A stretch of 64,000 nucleotides of DNA, taken from Lentzea fradiae. Its GTDB lineage: Bacteria; Actinomycetota; Actinomycetes; Mycobacteriales; Pseudonocardiaceae. This document shows positions 40,927-49,322 of the stretch, one piece after another (the stretch's first letter is position 1; every line of letters starts with the position of its first letter). The DNA is taken from NCBI RefSeq assembly GCF_900100955.1, contig NZ_FNCC01000002.1, positions 1 through 64,000 of the forward strand. The letters are read 5' to 3'. The notes beneath the pieces are model-generated. The model was not told the DNA's origin. It searched no databases and saw only the letters and a list, made by a program, of their open reading frames with translations. The position numbers were made by a program, and so were the translations under genes.

Positions 40927-41370
40927 ATGAGCCACATGGGATACACCGATGCCCCCGAGGGCTGGTGGCGCGAGTTCGTCCTGGCCACGCCCGCCCGCAC
41001 CGGCAAGCTCGCGGTCACCCGCAAGGACGGGTCCCCGCACGTCGCGCCGGTCTGGGTGGACCTCGACGGCCCCGACGTCGTCTTCCTCACCGCGCGCGAC
41101 ACGATCAAGGGCAAGTCGATCCTGCGCGACGGGCGGGTGGCGCTGTGCTTCGACGACGAGACGCCGCCGTTCAACTTCGTGACGGTCACCGGGCGCGCGA
41201 TCGTCGACGAGGACCCCGAGCAGCTGAAGTACTGGGCAGGGCGCACCGCCGCCCGTTACATGGGCGCCGGCCAGGCCGACGCGTACGCCGAACGCAACGG
41301 CGTGCCCGGCGAGATGGTCGTCCGGGTCAAGGTCGACAAGGTCGTCGCCAAGCAGAACGTGGCCGACTGA
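40927..41370 (+). CDS. PPOX-class F420-dependent oxidoreductase-like protein
   Basis: A 147-residue split-beta-barrel flavin/F420-binding protein. The pattern G-K-L-A-V-T-R-K-D-G-S-P-H-V-A-P-V-W-V followed by K-G-K-S-I-L-R-D-G-R-V-A-L is that of actinobacterial PPOX-class F420-dependent enzymes, which reduce small electrophiles or biliverdin-like compounds. A second ATG at 40936 is possible. It lies alone, its stop 6 bp from that of the convergent HAD gene. Confidence 0.82.
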   Translation: MSHMGYTDAPEGWWREFVLATPARTGKLAVTRKDGSPHVAPVWVDLDGPDVVFLTARDTIKGKSILRDGRVALCFDDETPPFNFVTVTGRAIVDEDPEQLKYWAGRTAARYMGAGQADAYAERNGVPGEMVVRVKVDKVVAKQNVAD

Positions 41371-41376
41371 CCCCGC

Positions 41377-42174
41377 TCAGGCCGGGAAGAACCGGTCGAG
41401 CACCTGTGCCGCGCCGTCGTCGAGGACCGTGGGGCAGACCTCGTCCGCGACCGCCTGGACGTGCGCGGGTGCCTGCCCCATCGCGACGCCGTGCCCCGCC
41501 CACCTCAGCATCTCGACGTCGTTGGAGCCGTCGCCGATCGCGAGGGCGTCCCGCGGGTCGATGCCGAGCTCGCCGCTCAGGTCGTGCAGCGCGGAGCCCT
41601 TCGTGACGTCCGCCGGGACGACGGTCAGCCACGCCTCGGTGTGGTCGGTCGTCCACTCGACGCCCGGCAGGTGCAGGTCCTTCACCGCGAACGCCAGCTC
41701 GGCCGGGGTGCGGTCGAGCCAGCGCAGGACGAGCCGCGGCGTCGGGGTGGCGGCGATCTCGTCGAACGTCGCGTCGACCGTCTCGCCCCACAGGTCGCCG
41801 GGCAGGAAGCGGCCGAGGCTGAGGTTGCCGACGCCGGTCCGCTCGACCGCGAACACGCTGCCGGGCAGCAGCGCCCGCAGCTTCTCGACGGCCGGACCGG
41901 GGTCGAACGTCGTGCGCTTCGGGATCTCCCGCGTGGCCGGGTCCCACCACACGGCGCCGTTCGAGCAGAGGGCGAACGAGACGGGCAGCTGGGCGGCGAT
42001 CGGGGTGACGCCGACCAAACTCCGCCCGGTGGACAGCACGACCTTGACGCCGTGGTCCGTCACGCGGGTGATCGCCGCCTTCACCGCGGGCGAGATGTCG
42101 TTCGAGCCGACCCCGGTCAGGGTTCCGTCGATGTCCAGCGCCACCAGGCGGGGTCTCCAGTTCACTGGCACCAC
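41377..42174 (-). CDS. HAD family hydrolase (Cof type)
   Basis: A 265-residue HAD phosphatase of the IIB (Cof) group. Motif I is A-L-D-I-D-G-T-L at about 13-20, motif II is L-S-T-G-R near 48, and motifs III/IV form K-G-S-A-L-H-D-L and A-I-G-D-G-S-N-D-V-E-M-L near 213-226, with a large cap between. Such enzymes dephosphorylate sugar phosphates or flavin precursors. Several GTG starts lie close together at the N-terminus (42174, 42171, 42165). It is divergent from a TetR gene and shares its control region. Confidence 0.88.
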   Translation of the reverse strand: MVPVNWRPRLVALDIDGTLTGVGSNDISPAVKAAITRVTDHGVKVVLSTGRSLVGVTPIAAQLPVSFALCSNGAVWWDPATREIPKRTTFDPGPAVEKLRALLPGSVFAVERTGVGNLSLGRFLPGDLWGETVDATFDEIAATPTPRLVLRWLDRTPAELAFAVKDLHLPGVEWTTDHTEAWLTVVPADVTKGSALHDLSGELGIDPRDALAIGDGSNDVEMLRWAGHGVAMGQAPAHVQAVADEVCPTVLDDGAAQVLDRFFPA

Positions 42175-42186
42175 CCTAGGCGAGCA

Positions 42187-42208
42187 TTAGTGAATTGTGG
42201 TTCACTAA
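42187..42208. promoter_or_regulatory. Operator palindrome before the TetR gene
   Basis: TTAGTGAA (42187-42194) and TTCACTAA (42201-42208) form perfect 8-bp arms around six bases, ending 4 bp before the TetR start codon and 13 bp from the divergent HAD start. Size and position fit a TetR-dimer operator for autorepression. Confidence 0.7.
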
Positions 42209-42212
42209 CCCC

Positions 42213-42740
42213 GTGGCACGGCCTCGCACCATCACCGACGAACGCGTCCTGGCCGCCGTCGCGGCCGTCATCGACCGGCGCGGACCGGAGTTCACCATCG
42301 CCGACGTGGCGGCGGAGGCCGGGGTCTCGGTGGGGGCGGTGGCCAAGCGGTTCGGGTCCAAGAGCGGGTTGCTCCAGGCGCTGACCAGGGCGGGGACCGA
42401 GGAGGTCGTCCGCAGGACGCGCGCGGCCGGTTCCGTGCGCGAGGCGCTGCTGACGTGGTTCGACCGGCTGGCGGACCCGGTGGTGGCCACCAACAACCTG
42501 GCGCAGCTCGGTGTCGACCTGATCGACCCGGAGCTGCGCGCGCTGCTGGCCAGGCACTACGCGGTGCTGGAGGAGGAGCTGGAGGCGCTCTGCGCGCGGG
42601 AGGGCCTGCCGGCCGGTGCGGCGCGGGTGCTGGCCGCGCTGGTGTACGGGATCTCGATGGACTGGTCGGTCCGGCCGCGGGGGGACCTGCTGACGCGGAC
42701 GGCCGAGGACGTCGACATGGTGTTGAAGGGGATGCGCTGA
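42213..42740 (+). CDS. TetR family transcriptional regulator
   Basis: A 175-residue TetR protein. The helix-turn-helix covers about residues 5-52 (F-T-I-A-D-V-A-A-E-A-G-V-S-V-G-A-V-A-K-R-F-G-S-K). The C-terminal half is a helical ligand-binding domain. I use the GTG at 42213, since the longer frame (42195) would run through the operator. The stop codon overlaps the ATG of the next gene (TGATG), so it heads an operon with the PPOX-type protein and an SDR, which it probably controls. Confidence 0.88.
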   Translation: MARPRTITDERVLAAVAAVIDRRGPEFTIADVAAEAGVSVGAVAKRFGSKSGLLQALTRAGTEEVVRRTRAAGSVREALLTWFDRLADPVVATNNLAQLGVDLIDPELRALLARHYAVLEEELEALCAREGLPAGAARVLAALVYGISMDWSVRPRGDLLTRTAEDVDMVLKGMR

Positions 42741-43219
42741 TGGCCACGTGGGGTGAGTTCGCCGCCGAGCAGCCGGAGATGGCGGCGTTCGTGGAGGGAC
42801 GGTTCGCCGCTGATCGGCACGCGATGATCGCGACGTTGCGGAAGGACGGAGCGCCCCGGATCAGCGGGGTGGAGCCCGACTTCTCGCGCGGGGAGCTGTG
42901 GGCGGGGATGATGCCCGGCTCGCTGAAGTCCCGTGACCTGCAACGGGATTCGCGGTTCGCGCTGCACTGCGTGAGCACCGTCGCGTCGATGACGTCGGAC
43001 GGCGACGCGAAGATCAGCGGGACCGCTGAGCTGTGCGCGGACAAGGAGCTGTACCTGGCCGAGCTGTTCGAACGGACCGGGTGGAAGCCGGCCCCCGAGG
43101 AGATCGACCTCTTCCGGTTCGACGTGAACGAGGTCGTGCAGCTGACGGTCGAGGGGGACGAGATGGTTGTTCTGTCGTGGGGAGAGGGGCGGGGAGTTCG
43201 TCGTGTCGTCAAGAAGTGA
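42740..43219 (+). CDS. Pyridoxamine 5'-phosphate oxidase-like protein
   Basis: A 159-residue split-beta-barrel protein of the PNPOx-like superfamily. A-M-I-A-T-L-R-K-D-G-A-P-R-I-S-G-V and L-W-A-G-M-M-P-G-S-L-K-S-R-D-L-Q-R-D-S-R-F-A-L-H are the flavin-site strands. It may use FMN or F420; the reaction is unknown. Its ATG overlaps the stop of the TetR gene. The following SDR gene begins inside its last codons. Confidence 0.8.
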   Translation: MATWGEFAAEQPEMAAFVEGRFAADRHAMIATLRKDGAPRISGVEPDFSRGELWAGMMPGSLKSRDLQRDSRFALHCVSTVASMTSDGDAKISGTAELCADKELYLAELFERTGWKPAPEEIDLFRFDVNEVVQLTVEGDEMVVLSWGEGRGVRRVVKK

Positions 43220-44138
43220 GGGGTACGTGCCGCCTGACCTGAGCGGGAAGGTCGCTGTGGTCACGGGTGGCACTCGTGGTGCCGGGCGGGCCATCGCCGT
43301 CGAGCTGGGGGCGGCTGGGGCCACTGTTTTCGTGGGTGGTCGCACCACCCGGAACTCGCGGTCCGATGTCGGGCGGGACGAGACGATCGAGGAGACGGCG
43401 GAACTGGTGTCCGCCGCCGGCGGGAAGGGGGTCGCTGTCCGGTGCGACTTCACTGTTCCGTCCGATGTGGACGCGTTCGCTGCCGCTGTCGGTGATCGGA
43501 TCGATGTTCTCGTCGACAACGCTTGGGGTGGGGAGAACCTCGTCGAGTGGGGGAAGTTCTGGGAGCACGATCTCGAGCGGCAGTTGCGGATGTGGCGGAA
43601 CGGGGTGGAGTCGCATCTGGTCGCGTTGCATCGGTTGATGCCGTTGGTGTTGCGGTCTTCTGACGCGTTGGTGGTCGAGGTCACCGACGGGGAGGACGGG
43701 GAGGCTTACTTCGTCAACCTGCCGTACGACGCGGTCAAAGCGTCTGTTCGGCGGTTCGGGGAGGTTCTGGCGAAGGATCTTGCGGAGTTTCCCGCTGTCA
43801 CGGCTTTGTCCGCTACGCCTGGGTTTCTGAGGTCTGAGCAGATGCTGGAGGGGTTCGGGGTCACCGAGGCCAACTGGCGGGATGCCGTGGAGAAGGTTCC
43901 CGACTACGCGTTGTCGGAGACTCCGCATTATCTGGGGCGGGGAATCGCCTGTCTGGCCGGGGATTCGGAGCGGCGGCGGTTTGCCGGGCGGTGTCTGTCG
44001 TCTTGGCGGTTGATGCGGGAGTACGGGTTCACCGATCTCGACGGGTCGCGGCCCGACTGGGGGCGGTGGTACGAGGAGGTGGTGAAGCCCCGGGAGGCCG
44101 GAGTCGCTGTCTCGGCTGATCCGGTCGAGTACCGCTGA
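43203..44138 (+). CDS. Short-chain dehydrogenase/reductase
   Basis: An SDR of about 311 residues, longer than classical members. T-G-G-T-R-G-A-G is near residue 22, a basic G-G-R-T-T-R after strand 2 suggests NADP, V-D-N-A-W-G-G replaces the usual N-N-A-G, and Y-D-A-V-K supplies the catalytic Tyr and Lys. Third codon positions carry more T than in the preceding genes, a mild composition shift. The GTG at 43203 overlaps the PPOX-type gene by 17 bp; the GTG at 43227 is an alternative. Last gene of the TetR operon. Confidence 0.85.
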   Translation: MSSRSEGYVPPDLSGKVAVVTGGTRGAGRAIAVELGAAGATVFVGGRTTRNSRSDVGRDETIEETAELVSAAGGKGVAVRCDFTVPSDVDAFAAAVGDRIDVLVDNAWGGENLVEWGKFWEHDLERQLRMWRNGVESHLVALHRLMPLVLRSSDALVVEVTDGEDGEAYFVNLPYDAVKASVRRFGEVLAKDLAEFPAVTALSATPGFLRSEQMLEGFGVTEANWRDAVEKVPDYALSETPHYLGRGIACLAGDSERRRFAGRCLSSWRLMREYGFTDLDGSRPDWGRWYEEVVKPREAGVAVSADPVEYR

Positions 44139-44242
44139 GCGCCGTTGCGCCGCGCCAGAGGTTCTGTCCCGCCGTTCCTGCTCCCCCGCCCGCGTGTCAT
44201 CCGGCTAGCGGCCACCGACGCCTCTGCGTGACGTGACTTTGG

Positions 44243-44289
44243 ACGCGGGGACCCCGCGTACTCGTGCATGATACGTAGGGTCCCCGCGT
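44243..44289. terminator. Long hairpin between SDR and response regulator genes
   Basis: ACGCGGGGACCC (44243-44254) and GGGTCCCCGCGT (44278-44289) are perfect 12-bp arms around a 23-base loop that is comparatively AT-rich. It can end the SDR message. No gene lies between 44139 and 44347. Confidence 0.55.
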
Positions 44290-44330
44290 GTTCTCCGGGA
44301 AACACGAAAGAGAAGGGCGTCGTCACGGAC

Positions 44331-44348
44331 AGCACTTCTGGAAGTGCT
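44331..44348. terminator. Short palindrome at the response regulator stop
   Basis: An 18-bp sequence, AGCACTTC-TG-GAAGTGCT, that is palindromic apart from its two central bases and overlaps the last base of the response regulator gene. It may be a short terminator on the minus strand. Confidence 0.35.
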
Positions 44349-45004
44349 TAGGCGTCGCCAGGGCGTACCAGGCCGGTTTCGTAGGCCAGGACCACTGCTT
44401 GTACGCGGTCGCGTAGTTCCAGCTTGGCCAGGATTCTGCCCACGTGGGTCTTCACCGTCGCTTCGGACAGGAAGAGCTTCCTGGCGATCTCGGTGTTCGA
44501 CAGGCCCTTGGCGATGAGGACCAGGACCTCTCGTTCGCGTTCGGTCAGGACGTCGAGGACGGTGGCGTCGCGGAGCTCGCCGCCGCCGTCGCCGAGGAAG
44601 CGGCCCAGTAGGCGTTTGGTCACCGACGGGGAGACCACCGCGTCGCCTGAGGCCACTGCTCGGAGGGCCGAGACCAGGTCTGCCGGGGGTGTGTCCTTCA
44701 GCAGGAAGCCGCTTGCTCCGTTGCGGAGGGCGGAGAGGGCGTACTCGTCCATGTCGAAGGTGGTCATCACCAGGACCTTGGCCGTGTCTGCCGCGGCGAT
44801 GCGTTTTGTTGCTTCCACGCCGTCCAGCACTGGCATGCGGACGTCCATGAGGACTACGTCGGGGCGGAGCTTTTCGGCCATCTGGACTGCGTCCAGGCCG
44901 TCGCCTGCTTCGCCGATCACGTCGATGTCCTCTTGTGCGCCCAGCACCATGCGGAAGCCCATGCGCATGAGTTCCTGGTCGTCTACCAGCAGCACCCGAA
45001 TCAC
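44348..45004 (-). CDS. NarL/LuxR family response regulator
   Basis: A 218-residue regulator. The receiver domain (1-120) has the acidic pair D-D-Q near residue 8, phosphoacceptor Asp in V-L-M-D-V-R-M-P near 54, T/S in V-M-T-T near 82 and Lys in L-L-K-D-T near 104. The C-terminal LuxR helix-turn-helix (about 150-205) reads L-T-E-R-E-R-E-V-L-V-L-I-A-K-G-L-S-N-T-E-I. It starts with GTG 9 bp after the kinase gene, forming a two-component pair. Confidence 0.93.
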   Translation of the reverse strand: MIRVLLVDDQELMRMGFRMVLGAQEDIDVIGEAGDGLDAVQMAEKLRPDVVLMDVRMPVLDGVEATKRIAAADTAKVLVMTTFDMDEYALSALRNGASGFLLKDTPPADLVSALRAVASGDAVVSPSVTKRLLGRFLGDGGGELRDATVLDVLTEREREVLVLIAKGLSNTEIARKLFLSEATVKTHVGRILAKLELRDRVQAVVLAYETGLVRPGDA

Positions 45005-45013
45005 TCGATCACC

Positions 45014-46189
45014 CTATGCGGCTAGTGGGAATGTCGCGCGGACCCGCCAGCCGCCGCCCGGGTTGGGGCCCGCTTCGAAGTCGCCGCCCAGGACGGCTGC
45101 TCGTTCGCGCATGCCGATGAGGCCGTTGCCGCCGGAGACCTTGACCACGTCGTGGGGGGTGCCGAAGCCGTTGTCGACCACTTCCAGGCGCAGCTCTTCC
45201 GGGGTTCTGGCGATGCGGACCAGGGCCGAGGTGCCTGTGCCCGCGTGTTTGATGGTGTTGGTCAGCGCTTCCTGGACTATGCGGTAGACGCTCAGGCCGA
45301 CGCCTGCCGGGAGGTTCTCGACGTCGCCCGCTATCTCCAGGCGGACCGGGACGCCTGCCGCTCTGGTGTTCTCGGCCAGTTCGACCACGCCTCGTGCGTC
45401 CGGCTGGGGGGCCCACTGGGTCTCGGCGTCCTCGCTGCGGAGGACGCCCAGGAGGCGGCGCATCTCGGTGAGGGCCAGGCGGCCTGTTTCGGCGATCGTC
45501 CTGACCGCGTTCTCGGCCATCTCCGGCTGGGTTCTGATGGCGTAGGCGGCGCCGTCGGCGTGGACGATCATCACGCTCACCGCGTGGGCGACGACGTCGT
45601 GCAGTTCTCTGGCTATTCGGGAGCGTTCCTCGCCCACGGCGATCTTGGCTTGCTGGTCGCGTTCGGTTTCCAGGAGGACCAGGCGTTGTTCGAGCTCTCG
45701 CTGGTAGGCGCGGCGGGCGCCGATGAACTCGCCCATCGCCCAGCTGAAGCCGAAGATGACGAAGACCAGGAAGACCAGGAGGACTGCCTGGATCTCGCCG
45801 ATCTGGAAGATCGCCCACAGCATCGTGCCCGCGAGCAGCCAGGCCGCGTAGACCAGGCCCGCTTTGCGGCCCACGTACGCGACGAGCGTGTAGAGGGCCA
45901 CCGCCAGGGCGAAGTCGGAGCCTCGGACCGGGATGCCGTTGCTGCCGCCGTGGGTGAACAGTTGCAGGAAGCCGCCCGCGAGGATCAGGTAGCTCGCGCC
46001 CAGCGGGTGGTGCCTGCGGAACGGCAGGGGGCCGAGCATCAGCAGGGTCACGGCGAGGAACGCGGAGAACGACACCCCGCGGTCCACCGCTGTGGCGGCC
46101 ACGCCCAGGTCGAAGAGCAACAAGAACCCGGCGATCAGGGAGTCCCCGAACGCCGGGTGAGCCTTCATCCACAGGCTGAACCGCCGCAC
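45014..46189 (-). CDS. Sensor histidine kinase (HisKA_3)
   Basis: A 391-residue kinase. Five or six membrane helices occupy about residues 15-150; a coiled segment (R-R-A-Y-Q-R-E-L-E-Q-R-L) leads to the phosphoacceptor helix R-I-A-R-E-L-H-D-V-V-A-H-A-V-S-V (His near 192) and the HATPase domain with G-F-G-T-P and G-N-G-L-I-G-M-R-E-R. It partners the response regulator 9 bp downstream. The external loops are short, so it may sense the membrane itself, as in LiaS/DesK-like kinases. Confidence 0.92.
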   Translation of the reverse strand: MRRFSLWMKAHPAFGDSLIAGFLLLFDLGVAATAVDRGVSFSAFLAVTLLMLGPLPFRRHHPLGASYLILAGGFLQLFTHGGSNGIPVRGSDFALAVALYTLVAYVGRKAGLVYAAWLLAGTMLWAIFQIGEIQAVLLVFLVFVIFGFSWAMGEFIGARRAYQRELEQRLVLLETERDQQAKIAVGEERSRIARELHDVVAHAVSVMIVHADGAAYAIRTQPEMAENAVRTIAETGRLALTEMRRLLGVLRSEDAETQWAPQPDARGVVELAENTRAAGVPVRLEIAGDVENLPAGVGLSVYRIVQEALTNTIKHAGTGTSALVRIARTPEELRLEVVDNGFGTPHDVVKVSGGNGLIGMRERAAVLGGDFEAGPNPGGGWRVRATFPLAA

Positions 46190-46309
46190 CGCTCAAGGTT
46201 AGGTGCGGGCCGAACTTCCGCGCGTCGCGCCACGGGCTGACCTCGTCTACTACTTCAGTGTGAGTTATTGTGTCGAGGTCTTGATACAAAACCGGAGGGG
46301 GTGCGCGAG

Positions 46310-46978
46310 GTGTACGACGCGTTCCAGGCGGCCGTTGTCGGACTCGTCCTGCTCGTCGTGCTGTGGCCGACGCGCTCGACCGGGAAGCGGCTGCTGAAGA
46401 GCTGGCGGGTGAACGACCCGTCGGCCGAGCAGATCGACGACGCGGTGCGGTACCTCAAGCGGCGGCGGGTGCTCTACCCGGTGCTCTGCGCGGGGCTGAC
46501 GCTGGTGCCGTTCGGCAGCGGCCGGGGTGTCGTGTCGCTCGTCGCGGTGGTGCTCGGTGGCACGTTGCTCGCCGAGCTGCTGGCGATGTCGTTGCCGAGG
46601 GAAGGGCGGCAGCGGGTGGCGTCGCTCGCGCCGCGCGGGCTGTTCGACGTCGGGTCGCGGTACGTGCTGGGCGGGTACGCGTTCGTGCTGGCCGTGGCGC
46701 TGGTGCTGCTCCTGGCCGACTTCCGGATCGAGCGGCTGCCCGTGCTCGTCATGTCGGTCGCCGCGGTGGCGGCGGTCATGTGGGCCGCGGTCAACCGGCC
46801 CTCGGACGGGGACGAGGAGGTCGACCGGGTGTTGCGCACCCGCAGCGTGCACGTGTCGGCCGGGCTCGGCGCCGCCGTCGCCGGTGCGCTCGTGGGCGGG
46901 CTGTTCGTGCTGGCCGGCGTCGCGGCGTGGGTGCTGATGGCGAACACCAACGTGGTGTCCAAGAAGATCGTGTGGTGA
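46310..46978 (+). CDS. Integral membrane protein of unknown function
   Basis: A 222-residue protein with about six hydrophobic helices. A basic, charged cytoplasmic segment (S-T-G-K-R-L-L-K-S-W-R-V-N) lies after the first helix. The start is uncertain: GGAGGGGG is followed by GTGs at 46301 and 46310, and I take the latter for spacing. Its stop overlaps the start of a YtrA-type GntR regulator (GTGA), so the two are co-translated. The leader (46245-46296) is unusually AT-rich for this genome and probably holds the promoter and operator. Confidence 0.65.
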   Translation: MYDAFQAAVVGLVLLVVLWPTRSTGKRLLKSWRVNDPSAEQIDDAVRYLKRRRVLYPVLCAGLTLVPFGSGRGVVSLVAVVLGGTLLAELLAMSLPREGRQRVASLAPRGLFDVGSRYVLGGYAFVLAVALVLLLADFRIERLPVLVMSVAAVAAVMWAAVNRPSDGDEEVDRVLRTRSVHVSAGLGAAVAGALVGGLFVLAGVAAWVLMANTNVVSKKIVW

Positions 46979-47343
46979 CCGCTCCCCGGATCGTCGTCGA
47001 CGTCGAGAACGGTGTCGCGCCCTGGCGCCAGGTCAGGGACCAGCTCGTGCGGCTGATCTCCGGCGGGGTGCTGCCGGTCGGTGCCCGGCTGCCGACCATC
47101 CGGCAGCTCGCCGCCGACCTCGGGCTCGCCGCGGGCACCGTCGCGCGGGCGTACCGGGAGCTGGAGGTCGAGGGCGTCCTCACGACAGGACGAAGGCAGG
47201 GCACCGTGGTGGCTGCCCTGCCTTCGCATGCACCGGACCCGCTCTCCGCCGCAGCGGCGGAGTTCGTCGCCGTGGCTCGATCGCTCGGCGCCAGCGAGGG
47301 GGAGGCGCTGAACGCCGTGCGAGCCCACTACTTGGGTGAGTAG
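46975..47343 (+). CDS. GntR family regulator, YtrA type
   Basis: A 122-residue short GntR protein. The winged helix spans about residues 12-80 (V-R-D-Q-L-V-R-L-I-S, then L-P-T-I-R-Q-L-A-A-D-L-G and the recognition part G-T-V-A-R-A-Y-R-E-L-E). It lacks a large effector domain and has only a short helical tail, as in the YtrA subfamily, which controls membrane transport operons. Translationally coupled to the membrane protein upstream. Its end overlaps the convergent gene by 16 bp. Confidence 0.9.
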   Translation: MTAPRIVVDVENGVAPWRQVRDQLVRLISGGVLPVGARLPTIRQLAADLGLAAGTVARAYRELEVEGVLTTGRRQGTVVAALPSHAPDPLSAAAAEFVAVARSLGASEGEALNAVRAHYLGE

Positions 47344-47765
47344 GGCGACTCGATCTTGGGCGCGGGCCGCGGTTCGCCGACGTGCGCGTGGCGTTCCTCG
47401 TAGATGCGGTGCTCCTCGGCCATCTGGTCCGCGAGCTGCTGCTGGAGCTGGCGATCCCTGATCCTGGCCAGGATCGCCATCGTCACGCCGTGAGCCAGTG
47501 CCAGCAGCAGCAGCACGATGCCCAGCTTCACGACCACGTTCTTCACGCTGTCGCCCGTCTCGATGTTGATCGTCGACACGAGCGCCAGCAGCCCGAGCAC
47601 GACGAGGTGGAACAGCACGGCCGTCAGCTTCATCATGCCGCCGACCTGCTCCTCGTCGTACGAGGCGCGCTTGAGGTATCCCTTGCCGCTGTGGTAGATC
47701 AGCTGGCCGTCGATCGCGACCAGGACGATCCCCAGCACTAGGAACGTCACGTAGCTGTCACCCAT
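47328..47765 (-). CDS. Membrane protein of unknown function
   Basis: A 145-residue protein with three likely membrane helices (about 6-22, 43-62 and 75-100), followed by a charged, Gln/Glu-rich cytoplasmic helix (Q-L-Q-Q-Q-L-A-D-Q-M-A-E-E-H) and a Pro-rich end. The ATG at 47765 is chosen because the first helix begins there. No family recognised. Divergent from the dynamin operon, with 36 bp between starts. Confidence 0.65.
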   Translation of the reverse strand: MGDSYVTFLVLGIVLVAIDGQLIYHSGKGYLKRASYDEEQVGGMMKLTAVLFHLVVLGLLALVSTINIETGDSVKNVVVKLGIVLLLLALAHGVTMAILARIRDRQLQQQLADQMAEEHRIYEERHAHVGEPRPAPKIESPYSPK

Positions 47766-47801
47766 GCACGGTGAGTACCCGAGCACGCACGCTCACAAAC
47801 C

Positions 47802-49322
47802 GTGGCACGATCAGTGCCCGTGACGGCGTTGCAGGGACGACAACTGGCCGGTCCGCTGTGCGCGGCGGTGGCCAACCTGTGCGTTGCGCTGCAACGACAG
47901 GTCTCCCCGCAGACCGCCGCCGGGTTCCGCGAGGTGCTGCGCCGCCTGCACGCCCCGTTGCAGGTCGCGGTGGCGGGCCGGATCAAGTCCGGGAAGTCGA
48001 CGCTCGTCAACGCGTTGATCGGCCGTCGCGTCGCCCCGACCGACGTCGGCGAGTGCACCCGGCTCGTGACGCGCTACCAGTACGGGACCGTCGACCGCAT
48101 CGAAGTCGTGCTCCACGACGGACGGCGGCAGGTGCTGCCGTTCGACGCCGACGGCATGATCCCCGCGTCCCTGGGCGTGGAGGGCGTCTCGCACATCGAG
48201 GCGTACCTGACGAACGCGGTGCTGCGCGACTTCACGGTCATCGACACCCCGGGCCTCGGTTCGCTGGACGCCGCGTCGGTCGCCCGCACCGAGGAGCTGC
48301 TCGATCCCGTGTCCCGCAACGCGGTCGCGGGCGCCGAGGCTGTTCTCTACGTCGTGACGCAGGGCGTGCGGGCGGACGACCACTCGGCCATCGCGGCCTT
48401 CACCGCCGCCACCGCGTCACGGGAAGCGGGGCCCGTCAACGCCATCGCCGCGTTGAACAAGGTCGACGCCGTCGCGCCGGAGACCGTCGAGGGCGCGGAC
48501 GGCGACCTGTGGCGGGCGGCGGAGATCCTCGCCGGCAAGCAGGCCCAGCTGCTCAAGCCGCGGGTCGCCGACGTGCTGCCGGTGATCAGCCTGCTCGCCG
48601 AGTCCGCGGAGACCGGTGAGTTCACGTCGGCGGACGCGGAGGCGCTGCGCCAGCTCGCGGCCCTCGACGCGGACACCCGCACGATGATGCTGATGTCCGG
48701 CGACCTCTTCACGTCGTGGGAGTGCGACGTGGCGGCGGGCGTGCGGTCGCGGTTGCTGGAGAAGCTCGACCTTTACGGCATCGGCCGCGCCCTGGAGGCG
48801 TTGGACGCCGAACCGGCGCTGACGGCGGGTGCGTTGCGGCGCGTGCTGTTCGACGCCTCGGGGTTCGCCGCGGTGCGCGGACGGCTGGACGCGGTGTTCC
48901 GGGCCCGTGCCGACGGCATCAAGGCGGCGGCCGCGCTGGCGTCCGTCACGTCCCTGGCGTCCGGTGACCCCGGTGAGCGGCAACGCGTCCACGACGCGAT
49001 CGAGGTGTTGCTGTCCCGGCCGGAGGCGCACCAGCTGCGGTTGCTGGAGGCGCTCACGCTGGTGTCGTCCGGCGCGGTCGCGCTGGCACCGGACCTGACG
49101 GAGGAGGTGCTGCGCTTCGGCAGCACCCCGGACCCCGCGGGCCGGATGGGGCTGGCCGGGCGGCCCGTGGCCGAGCTGGCCGCGCACGCGCTGGAACGCG
49201 CGGGCTGGTGGCGGTCGTTCGCCTCCTTCGGCGCGACGCCGGCGCAGGCCAGGGTCGCGCACGTCGTGCACCGGGCGTACTTCCTGATCTGGCAGCAACT
49301 ACGTGCTGGGGGGCACCGATGA
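47802..49322 (+). CDS. Dynamin-like GTPase 1 of a coupled pair
   Basis: A 506-residue dynamin-family GTPase. P-loop G-R-I-K-S-G-K-S at residues 59-66, switch I Thr in D-V-G-E-C-T-R-L, G3 D-T-P-G at 148-151 and G4 N-K-V-D near 225 are intact. The rest is helical, and I see no clear membrane hairpin, so it may depend on its partner for membrane attachment. Bacterial dynamin pairs (DynA/B, IniA/C) shape or repair membranes. GTG 47802 or the GTG at 47820 could be the start; neither has a clear ribosome binding site. It overlaps the GrpE-like gene (ATGA). Confidence 0.88.
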   Translation: MARSVPVTALQGRQLAGPLCAAVANLCVALQRQVSPQTAAGFREVLRRLHAPLQVAVAGRIKSGKSTLVNALIGRRVAPTDVGECTRLVTRYQYGTVDRIEVVLHDGRRQVLPFDADGMIPASLGVEGVSHIEAYLTNAVLRDFTVIDTPGLGSLDAASVARTEELLDPVSRNAVAGAEAVLYVVTQGVRADDHSAIAAFTAATASREAGPVNAIAALNKVDAVAPETVEGADGDLWRAAEILAGKQAQLLKPRVADVLPVISLLAESAETGEFTSADAEALRQLAALDADTRTMMLMSGDLFTSWECDVAAGVRSRLLEKLDLYGIGRALEALDAEPALTAGALRRVLFDASGFAAVRGRLDAVFRARADGIKAAAALASVTSLASGDPGERQRVHDAIEVLLSRPEAHQLRLLEALTLVSSGAVALAPDLTEEVLRFGSTPDPAGRMGLAGRPVAELAAHALERAGWWRSFASFGATPAQARVAHVVHRAYFLIWQQLRAGGHR

